Source of the DNA: Erythrobacteraceae bacterium WH01K | Lineage (GTDB): Bacteria > Pseudomonadota > Alphaproteobacteria > Sphingomonadales > Sphingomonadaceae | NCBI GenBank assembly: GCA_027941995.1 | Contig: CP115966.1 | Coordinates: 1,054,001 to 1,118,000 of the forward strand | Reading direction: 5' to 3' | Length of the DNA stretch: 64,000 nucleotides | Shown here: piece by piece, positions 36,598-46,699 of the stretch | Layout of the letters: each line of letters starts with the position of its first letter | How positions within the stretch are numbered: position 1 is the stretch's first letter | Notes under the pieces: model-generated | What the model saw: only the letters and a program-made list of their open reading frames with translations | Told to the model about the DNA's origin: nothing | The model's database searches: none | Translations under genes and position numbers: made by a program

Positions 36598-37629
36598 TCA
36601 CTTGCTCACTTCGACTTCGGTGGTGGCCTTGCCGCGAGTGACCCGGACGACAGGTCCCTCCGGCTTTGAAGGGGCGGAGGCGACCGCCCCGTTCCCGGCA
36701 GACGGACTTTCTACAGTGACCACAGTCTGCGGTGCGGATTCCGTTTTGCGGCGCGGCATGGTGGACCGCTGGAAACGCGATACGTCGCCGCCGGTCTGGT
36801 AAGTGGTGGCGCCTTCGCTCGGACGGCCCATTGCTTCGCGCAGCAGCTTTTCTTCTTCTTCGGGGCTGATGTTCTCCGGAATGGTCACGTCGCCCGACGC
36901 AATAGCGCGTTCCAGTTCCGCCTGGTTATCGGCGATCGAACGAAGCGAAAGGCTGAGCGTGCCGATGGTTTGCGCAACGGCGACCTTTTCCGCGATCTTC
37001 GGCGTTACCTCCAGGGTAACCGTGCGGAAGGCACGGACGACTGTGCGGCCCGCTTCGTTCGTTTCCTGCGTAGTCGACTGGTCGGTTGCCAGCACGCGCA
37101 GGTTGCGCAGGATGGTTTCCGTGGCGCGCAGGGCACCGCCATCATCGCCGCCCTCGACAGCCTGGGTCAGCATCAGGTCGACGCGGTCGCCCGGGAAGAC
37201 GAAGCCGCCAACGCCGGTCTTGGCCGACACGGGAACCGTGATGGCCCGCATGCCCGGGCCGAGCGCTGCGGCAAGGAAGCCGCGGTCGCCGGGTGCCACG
37301 AGCGAACCCTGCGTGACAGGCTCGCCTGCAGTGACAGGGTGACGAACGACCGTGCCGAGCAGCTTGGAGATGTCGGATTCGCCCTCGATGAAATAGGCTT
37401 GCTGAACGAGCTCTTCGGGCCATTGCTGGAAACCGATGGCGTCCGCCGTGATGATGGTGCCGGTCGGCAGGGCGCGCTGGGCCACCAGGACCTTGGGGCC
37501 CTGGGGTACGGGCGCGGCAGCCTCGACCTGCGGTGCAGCCGCATCCGCAAACAGGCTGCGTGCGGCCAGAGCCGTGCCGACGGCGATGATCAAAGCTGCA
37601 AGCAGCAGTACAAGCTTCTTCCGGTCCAT
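36598..37629 (-). CDS. cpaB: Tad pilus assembly protein CpaB
   Basis: 343 residues from the ATG at 37629. One N-terminal helix is followed by a SAF/RcpC domain (PKVLVAQRALPTGTIITADA, FVFPGDRVDLMLTQA). CpaB acts in the periplasm with the secretin. The tail is rich in Ser, Thr and Pro. Upstream, a 7-bp stem hairpin (arms 37654-37660 and 37666-37672) lies in the 134-bp gap to cpaA. Confidence 0.93.
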   Translation of the reverse strand: MDRKKLVLLLAALIIAVGTALAARSLFADAAAPQVEAAAPVPQGPKVLVAQRALPTGTIITADAIGFQQWPEELVQQAYFIEGESDISKLLGTVVRHPVTAGEPVTQGSLVAPGDRGFLAAALGPGMRAITVPVSAKTGVGGFVFPGDRVDLMLTQAVEGGDDGGALRATETILRNLRVLATDQSTTQETNEAGRTVVRAFRTVTLEVTPKIAEKVAVAQTIGTLSLSLRSIADNQAELERAIASGDVTIPENISPEEEEKLLREAMGRPSEGATTYQTGGDVSRFQRSTMPRRKTESAPQTVVTVESPSAGNGAVASAPSKPEGPVVRVTRGKATTEVEVSK

Positions 37630-37763
37630 GGCTGTCAAAGCCCCCTATGTCGCACCCGGAAGATGTCCGGGTTTGCTATGGTTGTCGTCGATACGCAGCG
37701 ATTGGTTAAAATCGGGTTCACCTCGATTGCTGCGTGCCGATAAATCGGTGAAATTCCCCGCGG

Positions 37764-38249
37764 TCACAGACCGATGGATGCGCCCGCCTGCGGCAGGTGA
37801 TGGGTACCCAGGACCCACAGTCCGCCAATGGCGATGGCCACGCCGTAGGGTATGGCCAGCCTGTCCTTCTGGCGGCGGATGATGTGCCAACCGCCCAGCA
37901 CGATGCACAGGATGCCTCCGGACACCGCCATGACGAACAGCAATTGCAGGAACAGCATGGGCTGGATCCACAGCGCCAGCGCCGTCAGCAGCTTTACGTC
38001 GCCGCCACCCATCAGGCCGAAGGCGAACATCGTGGCAAGGATTGCGAAGGCGAGGAAGGCAATGCCGACCTGCATGGCAACGTCCGGCCACAGGCTCGCG
38101 CCACTGGCCCACCAGAACAGCGGCGCGCCAAGGGCGATGCCGAGGTTGAGCCAGTTGTCGATCTGGCGCCGCCTTATGTCGGTCAGCGCCGCAGTCACCA
38201 GCGCGATTGCAAGCGCCACCAGCAGTCCGTATTGGATGTAGTCGTGCAT
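37764..38249 (-). CDS. cpaA: prepilin peptidase CpaA/TadV
   Basis: 161-residue inner-membrane aspartyl protease that processes Flp prepilins. The active-site aspartates are Asp24 in the TDIRRR motif and Asp84 in GGGDVKLL (GxGD motif). Six hydrophobic segments. First gene of the pilus locus. No Flp pilin gene was seen next to it, so the substrate must be encoded elsewhere. Confidence 0.93.
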   Translation of the reverse strand: MHDYIQYGLLVALAIALVTAALTDIRRRQIDNWLNLGIALGAPLFWWASGASLWPDVAMQVGIAFLAFAILATMFAFGLMGGGDVKLLTALALWIQPMLFLQLLFVMAVSGGILCIVLGGWHIIRRQKDRLAIPYGVAIAIGGLWVLGTHHLPQAGASIGL

Positions 38250-38318
38250 TCGAAATGCCCCCGAATTCCCAGTCGGAAACGGGTGCTACAGATCATCGCT
38301 TACCAAAAAGTAACCAAC

Positions 38319-38326
38319 GGAGGAGG
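38319..38326 (+). promoter_or_regulatory. strong Shine-Dalgarno in front of an ATT codon
   Basis: GGAGGAGG is followed 6 nt later by ATT (38333) in frame with the alpha/beta hydrolase. This is the best ribosome site near the gene. There is no ATG, GTG or TTG at the right distance, so the site supports a non-standard start. Confidence 0.5.
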
Positions 38327-38332
38327 CAAGGC

Positions 38333-39316
38333 ATTATCCATTCAGGCGACACCGCGACCGCACCGTTCGACAGGCGCGCAATCCCCGCAGCGGCGAGCGA
38401 AAGCCGGTGGGAAGCGAGCGATGGCCACCCCATTCGCCGGATAGACTGGCCGGGCGGTGAGGCCGGGTCGGACGGCGCGGCGCGCGGATCGATCCTGTTC
38501 CTGCCCGGGCGCGGGGACCACTACGAGAAATACTTGGAAACGCTGGACGAATGGCACTGCGGCGGCTGGCGGGTCACGGCTGCCGACTGGCGCGGGCAGG
38601 GCGAATCCGGACGCCTGGGCACAGACGACGTGACCGGCCATATTTCCGACTTCGCCATCTGGACCCGCGACCTTGCCGATCTGTGGTCGCGCTGGACAGC
38701 GGAGACGCCCGGCCCGCACGTGCTGGCGGGTCACTCCATGGGTGGTCACCTGGTCCTGCGTTCGGTTGCAGAGGGCCGGACCAGGCCCCACGCGCTGGTC
38801 CTGGTCGCGCCGATGCTGGGCTTCAGCGACAGTTTCATCCCGATCGGCATCACCCATGCCGCGGCGAAACTGATGAACCGGGTCGGCGACCCGATGCGAC
38901 CGGCATGGAAGTGGAGCGAAAAACCGGGCGAGCCTGCCGCCGCGCGCCACGCCCTGCTGACCCATGACGCGGAACGCTACGCCGACGAACTGTGGTGGCG
39001 CGAGAACCGCCCTGGCCTCAGGATGGGTCCCGGTAGCTGGGGCTGGGTCGAACGCGCCATTGCCTCCATGCGCTGGCTGGGGCGCTCCGACACGCTGGAG
39101 AAGATCGACGTGCCCACCCTGATCGTCGCGACGAGCAACGACAAGCTGGTGTCGTGGAACGCGGTCGGTCACGCCGTGCGCCACTTGCCCAAGGGCGAGC
39201 TGGCAGCCTTCGGTGACGAAGCGCATCACGAGATACTGCGCGAAGTCGATGCCGTCCGGGACCGCGCGATGACCGCCATTGCGCGCTTCCTGGACCGGGT
39301 CGCCCCTCCGTCCTGA
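38333..39316 (+). CDS. alpha/beta hydrolase (serine aminopeptidase S33/monoacylglycerol lipase-like)
   Basis: About 327 residues. Oxyanion region LFLPGRGDHYEKY, nucleophile Ser in LAGHSMGGHLVLR, acid near VPTLIVATSNDKLV and His in GDEAHHEILREVD: a full triad of the lysophospholipase/S33 type. Substrate unknown. The start is a problem. An ATG at 38255 is in frame, but it would begin 6 nt past the divergent cpaA start and has no ribosome site. GGAGGAGG precedes ATT at 38333, which is taken as provisional start. The coding region from about 38400 on is secure. Confidence 0.85.
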   Translation: MIHSGDTATAPFDRRAIPAAASESRWEASDGHPIRRIDWPGGEAGSDGAARGSILFLPGRGDHYEKYLETLDEWHCGGWRVTAADWRGQGESGRLGTDDVTGHISDFAIWTRDLADLWSRWTAETPGPHVLAGHSMGGHLVLRSVAEGRTRPHALVLVAPMLGFSDSFIPIGITHAAAKLMNRVGDPMRPAWKWSEKPGEPAAARHALLTHDAERYADELWWRENRPGLRMGPGSWGWVERAIASMRWLGRSDTLEKIDVPTLIVATSNDKLVSWNAVGHAVRHLPKGELAAFGDEAHHEILREVDAVRDRAMTAIARFLDRVAPPS

Positions 39317-39333
39317 GCGGATTGGCGCGCGCA

Positions 39334-40467
39334 ATGGCTGCTTACGATATCGCTGTGATCGGCGCCGGGATTGCAGGTGCCAGCCTGGCCGCCGAACTGG
39401 CCGCGCAAACCGGATCGGGCGAGGGGATCGTCCTGCTCGAGGCGGAAGACCAGCCGGGCTATCACACGACGGGCCGATCGGCCGCGTTCTGGTCGGAGAC
39501 CTATGGAGGCCCCGGCATCGTGCCGCTGTCGCTCGCATCCGGCGACAGCCTGTGCGACATGGGATTCCTTCACCGCCGGGGCGCGCTGCACATGGTGCGC
39601 GGCGATGCCATGGGTACACTCGATAGCTTCATGGCGACCTATGCCGATACCGGGGCGAAGCTGGAGAAGGTGGGGCGGCAGGTGATGGAAGCGCACGTCC
39701 CGGGGCTGCGTCCGGAATGGCAGGGTGCCGTTTACGAACCGGAATGCTCCGATATCGATGTTGCCGGGCTCCACCAGCATTATCTGGGGCAGGCGGCCCG
39801 GGCGGGCGCCTCGCTGTCCTGCCGGGCGCGTGTCGTCTCCTGTCGGCGAACCGCAGGCGCGTGGCAGATCACTTGCGCCGACGGACGGAGCTTCGAAGCC
39901 GCGCTGCTGGTCAACGCTGCCGGAGCCTGGGCGGACGAGATCGCCCGCCTGGCAGGGGCCGCGCCGCTCGGCATTACGCCCTATCGCCGGACGGTTGTGC
40001 AGCTCGCGCTGGGCAGAGTGCCTCCACCGGACCTCCCGCTGGTCCTCGACATCGGCGGGACGTTCTATTTCAAGCCGGAAAACGGGCGGCTCTGGCTCAG
40101 CCCGCATGACGAAGTAGCGGACCGTCCCGGCGATGTTGCGGCAGACGAGATGGCCGTAGCCGAGGCGATCGACCGGTTCGAAAACGTCGTCGACTGGCCG
40201 GTAGACCGGGTGGAACGGCGTTGGGCGGGCTTGCGCAGTTTCGCGCCAGACCGGTTGCCCGTCTATGGATACGACCCCGACTGCGAAGGCTTTTTCTGGT
40301 GTGCGGGCCAGGGCGGCTTCGGCATCCAGACCGCGCCGGCCGCCGCGCGCATGGCGGCGCGGCTCGTCACCGGCGCTGCACCCGAGGAGGGCGATTTCGG
40401 AATAGACCCGGCGGCCTATCTACCGGGCCGTTTTCGCGAGGTACCAAGAGATGTTCCCGGCGGGTAG
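39334..40467 (+). CDS. FAD-dependent oxidoreductase of the DAO family
   Basis: 377 residues. The FAD Rossmann motif is AVIGAGIAGASLAAEL at the N-terminus; GYHTTGRSAAFWSETYGG follows, as in D-amino-acid/glycine oxidases and FAD-dependent dehydrogenases. AALLVNAAGAWADEIARLAG and, near the C-terminus, VERRWAGLRSFAPDRLPVYG and GQGGFGIQTAPA match the DAO family. The substrate is unclear. The ATG at 39334 follows the hydrolase by 17 nt, so the two may form a pair. Confidence 0.88.
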   Translation: MAAYDIAVIGAGIAGASLAAELAAQTGSGEGIVLLEAEDQPGYHTTGRSAAFWSETYGGPGIVPLSLASGDSLCDMGFLHRRGALHMVRGDAMGTLDSFMATYADTGAKLEKVGRQVMEAHVPGLRPEWQGAVYEPECSDIDVAGLHQHYLGQAARAGASLSCRARVVSCRRTAGAWQITCADGRSFEAALLVNAAGAWADEIARLAGAAPLGITPYRRTVVQLALGRVPPPDLPLVLDIGGTFYFKPENGRLWLSPHDEVADRPGDVAADEMAVAEAIDRFENVVDWPVDRVERRWAGLRSFAPDRLPVYGYDPDCEGFFWCAGQGGFGIQTAPAAARMAARLVTGAAPEEGDFGIDPAAYLPGRFREVPRDVPGG

Positions 40468-40531
40468 ATTCCGCATCCTGCAATGCTAAGGGTGTGAACC
40501 CCATCAAATGATACTCACGGAAGGACGACGA

Positions 40532-40708
40532 ATGGCCCACCATTTCGAGATCTACAAGGACAAGGCCGGCGAGTTTCGCGCGCGTTTCAGCTATAACAGC
40601 GAAGTGATGTTCTCGACGCAGGGCTATTCGTCGAAGGACAGCGCGAAGAAGGCGATTGCCTCGATCCAGAAGAACGGTCCGGGGGCCGAGACGGTCGACA
40701 ATTCCTGA
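40532..40708 (+). CDS. DUF1508/YegP-family small protein
   Basis: 58 residues (AHHFEIYKDKAGEFRARFSY, then NSEVMFSTQGYSSKDSAKKA, ending ASIQKNGPGAETVDNS). This is the YegP fold, one short repeat; function is unknown. A ribosome site (GGAAGGACGACG) precedes the ATG at 40532. It converges with rnhA, with 18 nt between them. Confidence 0.85.
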   Translation: MAHHFEIYKDKAGEFRARFSYNSEVMFSTQGYSSKDSAKKAIASIQKNGPGAETVDNS

Positions 40709-40726
40709 TAAAGCGGTGTTCGGGCG

Positions 40727-41170
40727 CTAGCCGCCCCGTGCGATCTGGTCGGCTGCCTCGGACGCGAGGGAGTCGACCCTTTCGTTTTCTGGATGGCCCG
40801 CATGGCCTTTCACCCAGTTCCATTCGATCTGGTGGCGGTCCGATACCTCGATCAGTTCGTGCCACAGGTCGGCATTGCGAACCGGTTTCTTGCTGGCATT
40901 GACCCAGCCGCGCTTCTTCCAGCCGTGGACCCATTTGGTAATCCCGTCGAGCACGTATTTGCTGTCGGAATAGAGCGTCACGCTGCACGGTTCGATCAGC
41001 GCTTCGAGCGCGCGGATCACCGCGGTCATTTCCATGCGGTTATTGGTCGTATCCGCCTCGCCGCCGCTCAGTTCCTTCTCGTGCTGTCCCATGCGCAGCA
41101 GTGCGCCCCAGCCGCCGGGGCCGGGATTGCCCTTGCAGGCGCCATCGGTGAAGATCTCGACGTGTTTCAT
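40727..41170 (-). CDS. rnhA: ribonuclease HI
   Basis: 147 residues. It has the four acidic catalytic positions: Asp in [15 protein letters not shown], Glu in [16 protein letters not shown], Asp in [11 protein letters not shown] and Asp in NERVDSLAS. The basic handle [15 protein letters not shown] is also present. It removes RNA from RNA-DNA hybrids. ATG at 41170, 29 nt past the thrB stop, the usual neighbourhood in this order. Confidence 0.96.
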   Translation of the reverse strand: MKHVEIFTDGACKGNPGPGGWGALLRMGQHEKELSGGEADTTNNRMEMTAVIRALEALIEPCSVTLYSDSKYVLDGITKWVHGWKKRGWVNASKKPVRNADLWHELIEVSDRHQIEWNWVKGHAGHPENERVDSLASEAADQIARGG

Positions 41171-41199
41171 GGCAGACGCGTTGTGGCAGGGTCCGTTCG

Positions 41200-42168
41200 T
41201 CAGGCGAAGGCTTTCGGCCCCGCCTCGTCGTAGAATAGCAGCCGCTGGACGAATTCCATCGGGTCCTTGCGCGTTACCAGCGCATCGGCGGGTGTGAAGA
41301 GCCAATCATAGCTTCGTGTCGCAATGAAACGAAGGGCGGCTGCCTTGGCGAGGAAGGGCAGGGCGGCGCGTTCCTCGTCCGACAGGGGGCGCACGGTCTC
41401 GTATCCCTCGACCAGCGCGCGCCCGACATCGGGGCGAAACTGTCCCGTCCCGCGCTCGAACGACCAGGCGAGATGCGTGGTCGCAAGGTCGTAAGCCAGC
41501 GTTTCGTGACAGGCGAAATAGAAGTCGATCATCGCATTGACGCGGTCGCCTTCGACCAGGACGTTGTCGGGAAACAGGTCGGTATGCGCGATGCCCTGCG
41601 GCAGGGTATCGGGCCAATTTCCCGCCACCTTCGGCACATGATCCGCAACGAGGGCGGGCAGGGCAGGGTCGATCTCCCCCAGCCGCCCTTCGCAGGAATC
41701 GAATAGGGCCGCGACGCCTGCCGGACCAAGCGTGTTGGCGCGGCGTCCCGCGTAATCGCGCGATGCGAGATGCATCCCGGCCAGTGCCTCGCCGGCAGAA
41801 CGCGCCTGTGCCGGGGTCGGGGCGTCGACCGAGAGGCCGGGCAGGAACTCGATAAGCGCGACCGTCTTGCCGCCGATCTTGCGCGATGCCGCGCCGCTGC
41901 GGTCGTGAATCGTTCGGGGGACGGGGCATCCGCGCGCCGCCAGATGGTCCAGAAGGTCGAGGAAGAAGGGCAGGTCGGCAAGATCGATATGCCTTTCATA
42001 CATGGTCAGGATGAAGCGTGAGCCGGCTTCGCCGCCGGTCGTCTCGATCAGCCAGTTGCTGTTGGATACGCCCTCGGCAATCCCTTTCGCCGAGACGAGT
42101 TCGCCGACATCGTACTGGCCGATCAGGTCCGACAAGTCTTCGGCGGAAAGATGCGTGTAGACCGCCAT
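41200..42168 (-). CDS. thrB: homoserine kinase (APH-fold ThrB)
   Basis: 322 residues. This is the aminoglycoside-phosphotransferase-like homoserine kinase, not the GHMP type. It has [18 protein letters not shown] in the nucleotide loop, the Brenner-type motif [14 protein letters not shown], and [17 protein letters not shown]. It catalyses the penultimate step of threonine synthesis. Gap to ispH: 10 nt. Confidence 0.95.
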   Translation of the reverse strand: MAVYTHLSAEDLSDLIGQYDVGELVSAKGIAEGVSNSNWLIETTGGEAGSRFILTMYERHIDLADLPFFLDLLDHLAARGCPVPRTIHDRSGAASRKIGGKTVALIEFLPGLSVDAPTPAQARSAGEALAGMHLASRDYAGRRANTLGPAGVAALFDSCEGRLGEIDPALPALVADHVPKVAGNWPDTLPQGIAHTDLFPDNVLVEGDRVNAMIDFYFACHETLAYDLATTHLAWSFERGTGQFRPDVGRALVEGYETVRPLSDEERAALPFLAKAAALRFIATRSYDWLFTPADALVTRKDPMEFVQRLLFYDEAGPKAFA

Positions 42169-42178
42169 GCCCGCAGGA

Positions 42179-43183
42179 TTACTCGGTCAGCTGGCGAGGC
42201 AGCTTGAAGACCATCTTTTCCTCTGCCGCGACCAGAGTGTGCTCTTCCACGGTGCGCCATTCGGCCAGCTTGTCGACAACTTCGCGTACGAGCTTTTCAG
42301 GGGCGGAAGCCCCGGCAGTTAGCCCCAGCGTTCCGACGCCTTCCAGCCAGGCAGGGTTGATATCGTCCGCCCGCTGGATCAGTTTCGCATCGGTCCCGCA
42401 ACGCTCCGCCACTTCGACGAGGCGCACCGAATTGGAGCTGTTGGGCGCGCCGATGACCAGCACGAGGTCGCTGCCTGGTGCGATTTCCTTCACCGAGGCC
42501 TGCCGGTTGGAGGTGGCGTAGCAAATGTCTTCCGCCTTGGGTCCGACGATATGCGGGAAACGGTCTTTCAGCGCGGCGATGATATCGGCCGTGTCGTCCA
42601 CCGAAAGCGTCGTCTGGGTCAGGAAGGAAAGCGGCGTTTCGTCCGCGAAATCCAGTTTCGCGACGTCTTCCACCGTTTCGACCAGCGTCATCTGGTCGGG
42701 GTCGACCTGGCCCATCGTGCCGATGACCTCCGGATGGCCCTCATGGCCGACGAAGACGATGTACTGCCCTTTTTCGATCTGGCGCTCCGCCTGGCGGTGA
42801 ACCTTGCTGACCAGGGGGCAGGTCGCATCGACATAAACCATGTTGCGCCGTTCCGCCTCTGCCGGGACCGATTTCGGCACGCCGTGCGCGCTGAACACAA
42901 CCGGTGCATCGGTGGGCACTTCGTCCAGTTCCTCGACGAAAATGGCGCCCTTCGCCTTCAGCCCGTCGACGACATAGCGGTTGTGAACGATTTCGTGCCG
43001 GACATAGACCGGCTTGCCGTATTTCTCGAGCGCGCGTTCCACGATCTCGATCGCGCGGTCGACGCCGGCGCAAAAACCGCGCGGGGCCGCGATCAGCAGG
43101 ACGAGGCCGGGCTTCTCCTGCGTTCCGGCGCCATTCGCCGCGGAAAGGGAATCGCTGTTGTGGATCGGCAAGGGGGCATTCAT
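42179..43183 (-). CDS. ispH: 4-hydroxy-3-methylbut-2-enyl diphosphate reductase
   Basis: 334 residues. IspH makes IPP and DMAPP in the last step of the MEP pathway. All three Fe-S cysteines are seen: [25 protein letters not shown] and [12 protein letters not shown]. Conserved [13 protein letters not shown] is present. ATG at 43183. First gene of the ispH-thrB-rnhA unit. Confidence 0.97.
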   Translation of the reverse strand: MNAPLPIHNSDSLSAANGAGTQEKPGLVLLIAAPRGFCAGVDRAIEIVERALEKYGKPVYVRHEIVHNRYVVDGLKAKGAIFVEELDEVPTDAPVVFSAHGVPKSVPAEAERRNMVYVDATCPLVSKVHRQAERQIEKGQYIVFVGHEGHPEVIGTMGQVDPDQMTLVETVEDVAKLDFADETPLSFLTQTTLSVDDTADIIAALKDRFPHIVGPKAEDICYATSNRQASVKEIAPGSDLVLVIGAPNSSNSVRLVEVAERCGTDAKLIQRADDINPAWLEGVGTLGLTAGASAPEKLVREVVDKLAEWRTVEEHTLVAAEEKMVFKLPRQLTE

Positions 43184-43269
43184 GCCACCGCCTCTAGCGC
43201 TTTGTCCGCGCCCTCGCTAGGGCCGCAGCATTCGAATTTGCCCGTCCAGAGCGAAGGACCCGATCCGCC

Positions 43270-43920
43270 ATGCTTTCACGTCGCCAGCTTTCCTTGGCCA
43301 CTCTCGCCGTTTTCGCCCTTGCCGGGTGCAGCCGTGAAGGCGAACTCGTCCTCAGCGAAGGCGTCGGCATCACCGCCGTGCGCTCTGCCTGTCCGGCGGT
43401 CGGCATTCCCGATTATACCGGCGACATCACGACGTTCCGCGACGCATCTTCGCAGCTGGCAAGCAATCTCGACATCACCGCCGCCATGACCGACGTCGAG
43501 AGCACCTGCGCGGAAGATGCAGGCCGTATCTACACCGCCGCCAGCTTCAACGTGGTTGCCCGCCGCAGCGACGTTCGCGGCGCGCGCACTGTTGAACTAC
43601 CCTATTTCTCGACCGTCCTGCGTGGCGGTTCGTCTGTCGTGAGCAAGCGCGTGGGCACGGTCACCCTGACCTTCGCCGACGGGCAGGAACGCGCGATGGC
43701 GACCGGTCAGGCCGCCGCCTATGTAGACCGGGCCGCCGCAACGCTTCCCGAAGACGTGCGCGAGCGCATCACCCGCAAGCGCAAGCCCGGAGACCCCGAC
43801 GCAGCGATCGACCCGCTATCCGATCCCGAGGTGCGTCAGGCCCTGAACCGCGCGACCTTCGAATTGCTGGTCGGCTTCCAGCTGAGCGAATCGCAGCTGG
43901 CCTACAACGCCACGCGCTGA
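43270..43920 (+). CDS. lipoprotein of unknown function
   Basis: 216 residues with signal peptide and lipobox LAGC (AVFALAGCSREGE). The mature part has a helical/beta mixture with VRSACPAVGIPDYTGDITTF and ARRSDVRGARTVELPYFSTV. I do not recognise the family with certainty. It is divergent from ispH and upstream of argS by 91 nt. Confidence 0.75.
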   Translation: MLSRRQLSLATLAVFALAGCSREGELVLSEGVGITAVRSACPAVGIPDYTGDITTFRDASSQLASNLDITAAMTDVESTCAEDAGRIYTAASFNVVARRSDVRGARTVELPYFSTVLRGGSSVVSKRVGTVTLTFADGQERAMATGQAAAYVDRAAATLPEDVRERITRKRKPGDPDAAIDPLSDPEVRQALNRATFELLVGFQLSESQLAYNATR

Positions 43921-44011
43921 GGCCAGCAGCCGGCATGGCTGCATGCGAGGCGTGAAGGTCGCTGCCGGGAACATCTTTGCGACCGGCCGGCGATAGGCTA
44001 GGCGCGCGCTC

Positions 44012-45772
44012 ATGTCTGATACGCTTGCACAAACGACCACGATTCACGCCGCCTTTGCAGCGAAGGTGGATGCCGTCCTCAATGCGCTGGAAATGGAAGG
44101 CGCGCTGCCGCCCGAAACGCCGCGCGGCAATGTCACGGTAGAACCGCCGCGCGATCCCTCGCATGGCGACCTGGCGACCAATGCCGCGATGGTGCTGGCA
44201 AAGCAGGCGAAGACCAATCCGCGCGCGCTGGCGGAAAAAATCGTCGAGCATCTGGGGCGCGACGCGGATATCGTCGAGGCGAGCATCGCCGGGCCCGGCT
44301 TCATCAACCTGCGGCTGGACGAGAATGCGTGGCGGGGCGAATTGTCCGCGATGGCCGGGCTTGGTGCCGATTACGGGCGTTCTGCTCGAGGGCAGGGCCA
44401 GTCGGTCAATGTCGAATACGTCTCTGCCAACCCGACGGGCCCAATGCATATGGGCCATGCGCGAGGCGCGGTGGTCGGCGACGCGCTGGCGACGCTGCTC
44501 GCCTTCGCCGGGCACGAGGTCACGCGAGAATATTACGTCAACGATGCCGGCAGTCAGGTCGATACGCTCGCTCGGTCGGCGCATATCCGTTATCGCGAGG
44601 CGCTGGGCGAGGATGTCGGCGAAATCCCCGAAGGCTATTACCCGGGCGACTATCTGAAATCCGTCGGCGCAGCGGCGGCAGAAGAATTCGGCGACCGCTA
44701 CCGCGACGCGCCCGAAGGCGACTGGCTCGAAATCTTCAAGGCGTTCGCGGTCGAGCGGATGATGGATGTCATCCGGTCGGACCTCGCGTTGCTGGGTATC
44801 GAGCATGACGTCTTCGCATCCGAAGCCGCCTTGCAGGCAGCAGGCAAGCCGGACGAGGCGGAAGCGTGGCTGCGCCAGCACGATCTCGTCTATGACGGCA
44901 TCCTGGAGCCGCCCAAGGGCAAGGAGCCGCCCGAGGGGTGGGAGCCTGTCGAACTGCCGCTGTTCCGCTCCACCAGGTTCGGAGACGACCAGGACCGCCC
45001 GATCCGCAAGGCGGACGGCAAGTGGACCTATTTCGGTGCCGATCTCGCCTACCACATGCAGAAGGCGGAGAAGAGCGACGCCCTGATCGATATCTGGGGC
45101 GCGGACCATGCGGGCACGGTCAAGCGTATCAAGGCCGCCGTCGCCGCGCTGTCCCAAGGCCAGGACCGGACGATCCCGTTCGACGTGAAGCTGGTGCAGA
45201 TGGTCCACCTGATGCGCGATGGCGAACCGCTGAAGATGTCGAAGCGGTCGGGCAATTTCGTCACCATCGCCGACATGGTGGAAGAGGTCGGCAAGGACGT
45301 GGTGCGCTTCACCATGCTCAGCCGCAAGGCCGATGCCCAGATGGAGTTCGATTTCGCCAAGGTGGTGGAGGCGAGCAAGGACAACCCCGTCTTCTATGTC
45401 CAGTACGCCCATGCCCGCATCAGCTCGACCCTGCGCAAGGCTGCGGCCGACGGGGTAACGCCTTCGGGCGATGCTCTCGACCGGCTGGGCGAGCCGGAAT
45501 GGACGCTGGTGCGACAGGCTGCGCAGTTCCCCCGCATTGTGGAGGCAGCGGCCGCGGCGCGCGAACCGCACCGGGTGGCTTTCTTCCTCTATGACCTCGC
45601 CGCGGCCTTCCATGCCTATTGGCATGGCGGCAACGAAGACCCGGCAAAGCGCGTCATCGTGGCACAGGACGAACAGCTGACCGCGGCGAGGCTTTTCCTC
45701 GTCGATGCGATCGGGCAGGTAACCCGCAATGGCCTCTCCCTGCTGGGGGTGGAGGCAGTCGAGGAGATGTGA
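44012..45772 (+). CDS. argS: arginyl-tRNA synthetase
   Basis: 586 residues. Class I enzyme with the HIGH-equivalent HMGH in SANPTGPMHMGHARGAVVGD, the arginine additional domain at the N-terminus, and C-terminal anticodon-binding DALR domain. KMSKRSGNFVTIADM replaces the classic KMSKS. First in the argS-SPOR-nagZ-scpAB-tatABC series. Confidence 0.97.
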   Translation: MSDTLAQTTTIHAAFAAKVDAVLNALEMEGALPPETPRGNVTVEPPRDPSHGDLATNAAMVLAKQAKTNPRALAEKIVEHLGRDADIVEASIAGPGFINLRLDENAWRGELSAMAGLGADYGRSARGQGQSVNVEYVSANPTGPMHMGHARGAVVGDALATLLAFAGHEVTREYYVNDAGSQVDTLARSAHIRYREALGEDVGEIPEGYYPGDYLKSVGAAAAEEFGDRYRDAPEGDWLEIFKAFAVERMMDVIRSDLALLGIEHDVFASEAALQAAGKPDEAEAWLRQHDLVYDGILEPPKGKEPPEGWEPVELPLFRSTRFGDDQDRPIRKADGKWTYFGADLAYHMQKAEKSDALIDIWGADHAGTVKRIKAAVAALSQGQDRTIPFDVKLVQMVHLMRDGEPLKMSKRSGNFVTIADMVEEVGKDVVRFTMLSRKADAQMEFDFAKVVEASKDNPVFYVQYAHARISSTLRKAAADGVTPSGDALDRLGEPEWTLVRQAAQFPRIVEAAAAAREPHRVAFFLYDLAAAFHAYWHGGNEDPAKRVIVAQDEQLTAARLFLVDAIGQVTRNGLSLLGVEAVEEM

Positions 45773-45774
45773 CG

Positions 45775-46626
45775 ATGTTCGGGGGCGACAAGGACTCTGG
45801 CGAAGAAGAATACACCACCGCCAACGAGGCGATGCGTGACGACAATGCCGACTGGACCGGTGCCGACGATGAAACCGACGGCCTGGCCGAAAAGGGCGTC
45901 ATCGAAGACGACGCGGACGATGATCGCCTGAACCTGGACGGCGACGACGAAGCTCTGCCGTGGCTGGAATCGAGCGATTATGCCGAGGAAGAGGGCGTCG
46001 ATACCGGGCGCCTCGTGGGTTTTGTCCTGCTGGGCCTCCTGGCGCTCGGCCTGCTGGTCGGCGGCATCTGGTTCCTGACCAACCGCGGGCCCGATTCGGA
46101 ACTCGTTGCCGATGGCAGCACGATCGAGGCACCGGAAGGCGATTACAAGCGCCGGCCGGACGATGCGGGCGGCCGTGAATTCCCCGGCACGGGCGATGTC
46201 GCTCCGGCAGTCGGCGAAGGTCAGACCCGCGAGGGACGCCTGGCAGAAGGCAGCACCAGCGGCGAAGGCGAGGGAGCAGCGCGCCCGAGCGTGAATGCAC
46301 CCATCGCAGGCGATACCGGTTCCAGTGCCAATGCCTCTGGCGGCAACGACAATAGCGGTTCGGCGGGCACTGCCTCGTCCGGTTCGGCATCGGGCCCCGG
46401 TGTTCAGGTCGGCGCCTATTCGACGCGGTCGGCGGCGGAGGCGGGCTGGCAGCAGCTTGGCCGCCAGACCGATGCCCTGTCGGGCGTGCGCTATCGCATC
46501 GTAGAAGGCACGGCCGATATCGGCACGGTCTTCCGCCTGCAGGCGACGCCGGGCGACATGGCAGCGGCCAACCGCCTTTGCACGGCGCTGAAAGCGGACG
46601 GGGTGGCCTGCCAGGTCAAGCCATAA
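45775..46626 (+). CDS. SPOR-domain membrane protein
   Basis: 283 residues. A very acidic cytoplasmic N-terminus (about 1-78), one transmembrane helix (about 80-102), a low-complexity Gly/Ser/Asn linker and a C-terminal SPOR domain (about 210-283, VQVGAYSTRSAAEAGWQQL). SPOR domains bind denuded peptidoglycan at the septum. The ATG at 45775 is 2 nt past the argS stop. Followed by nagZ, a peptidoglycan-recycling enzyme. Confidence 0.9.
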   Translation: MFGGDKDSGEEEYTTANEAMRDDNADWTGADDETDGLAEKGVIEDDADDDRLNLDGDDEALPWLESSDYAEEEGVDTGRLVGFVLLGLLALGLLVGGIWFLTNRGPDSELVADGSTIEAPEGDYKRRPDDAGGREFPGTGDVAPAVGEGQTREGRLAEGSTSGEGEGAARPSVNAPIAGDTGSSANASGGNDNSGSAGTASSGSASGPGVQVGAYSTRSAAEAGWQQLGRQTDALSGVRYRIVEGTADIGTVFRLQATPGDMAAANRLCTALKADGVACQVKP

Positions 46627-46699
46627 GGCGGTTCATGGTCATACGGACAGATGCTGATGAAACCGCGGTGGCCGCCATGCTGAAGCCTATCCACACGGG

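Noticed and set aside
43769-45625. 618-codon frame opposite argS
   Set aside because: Shadow of ArgS, no recognisable domain.
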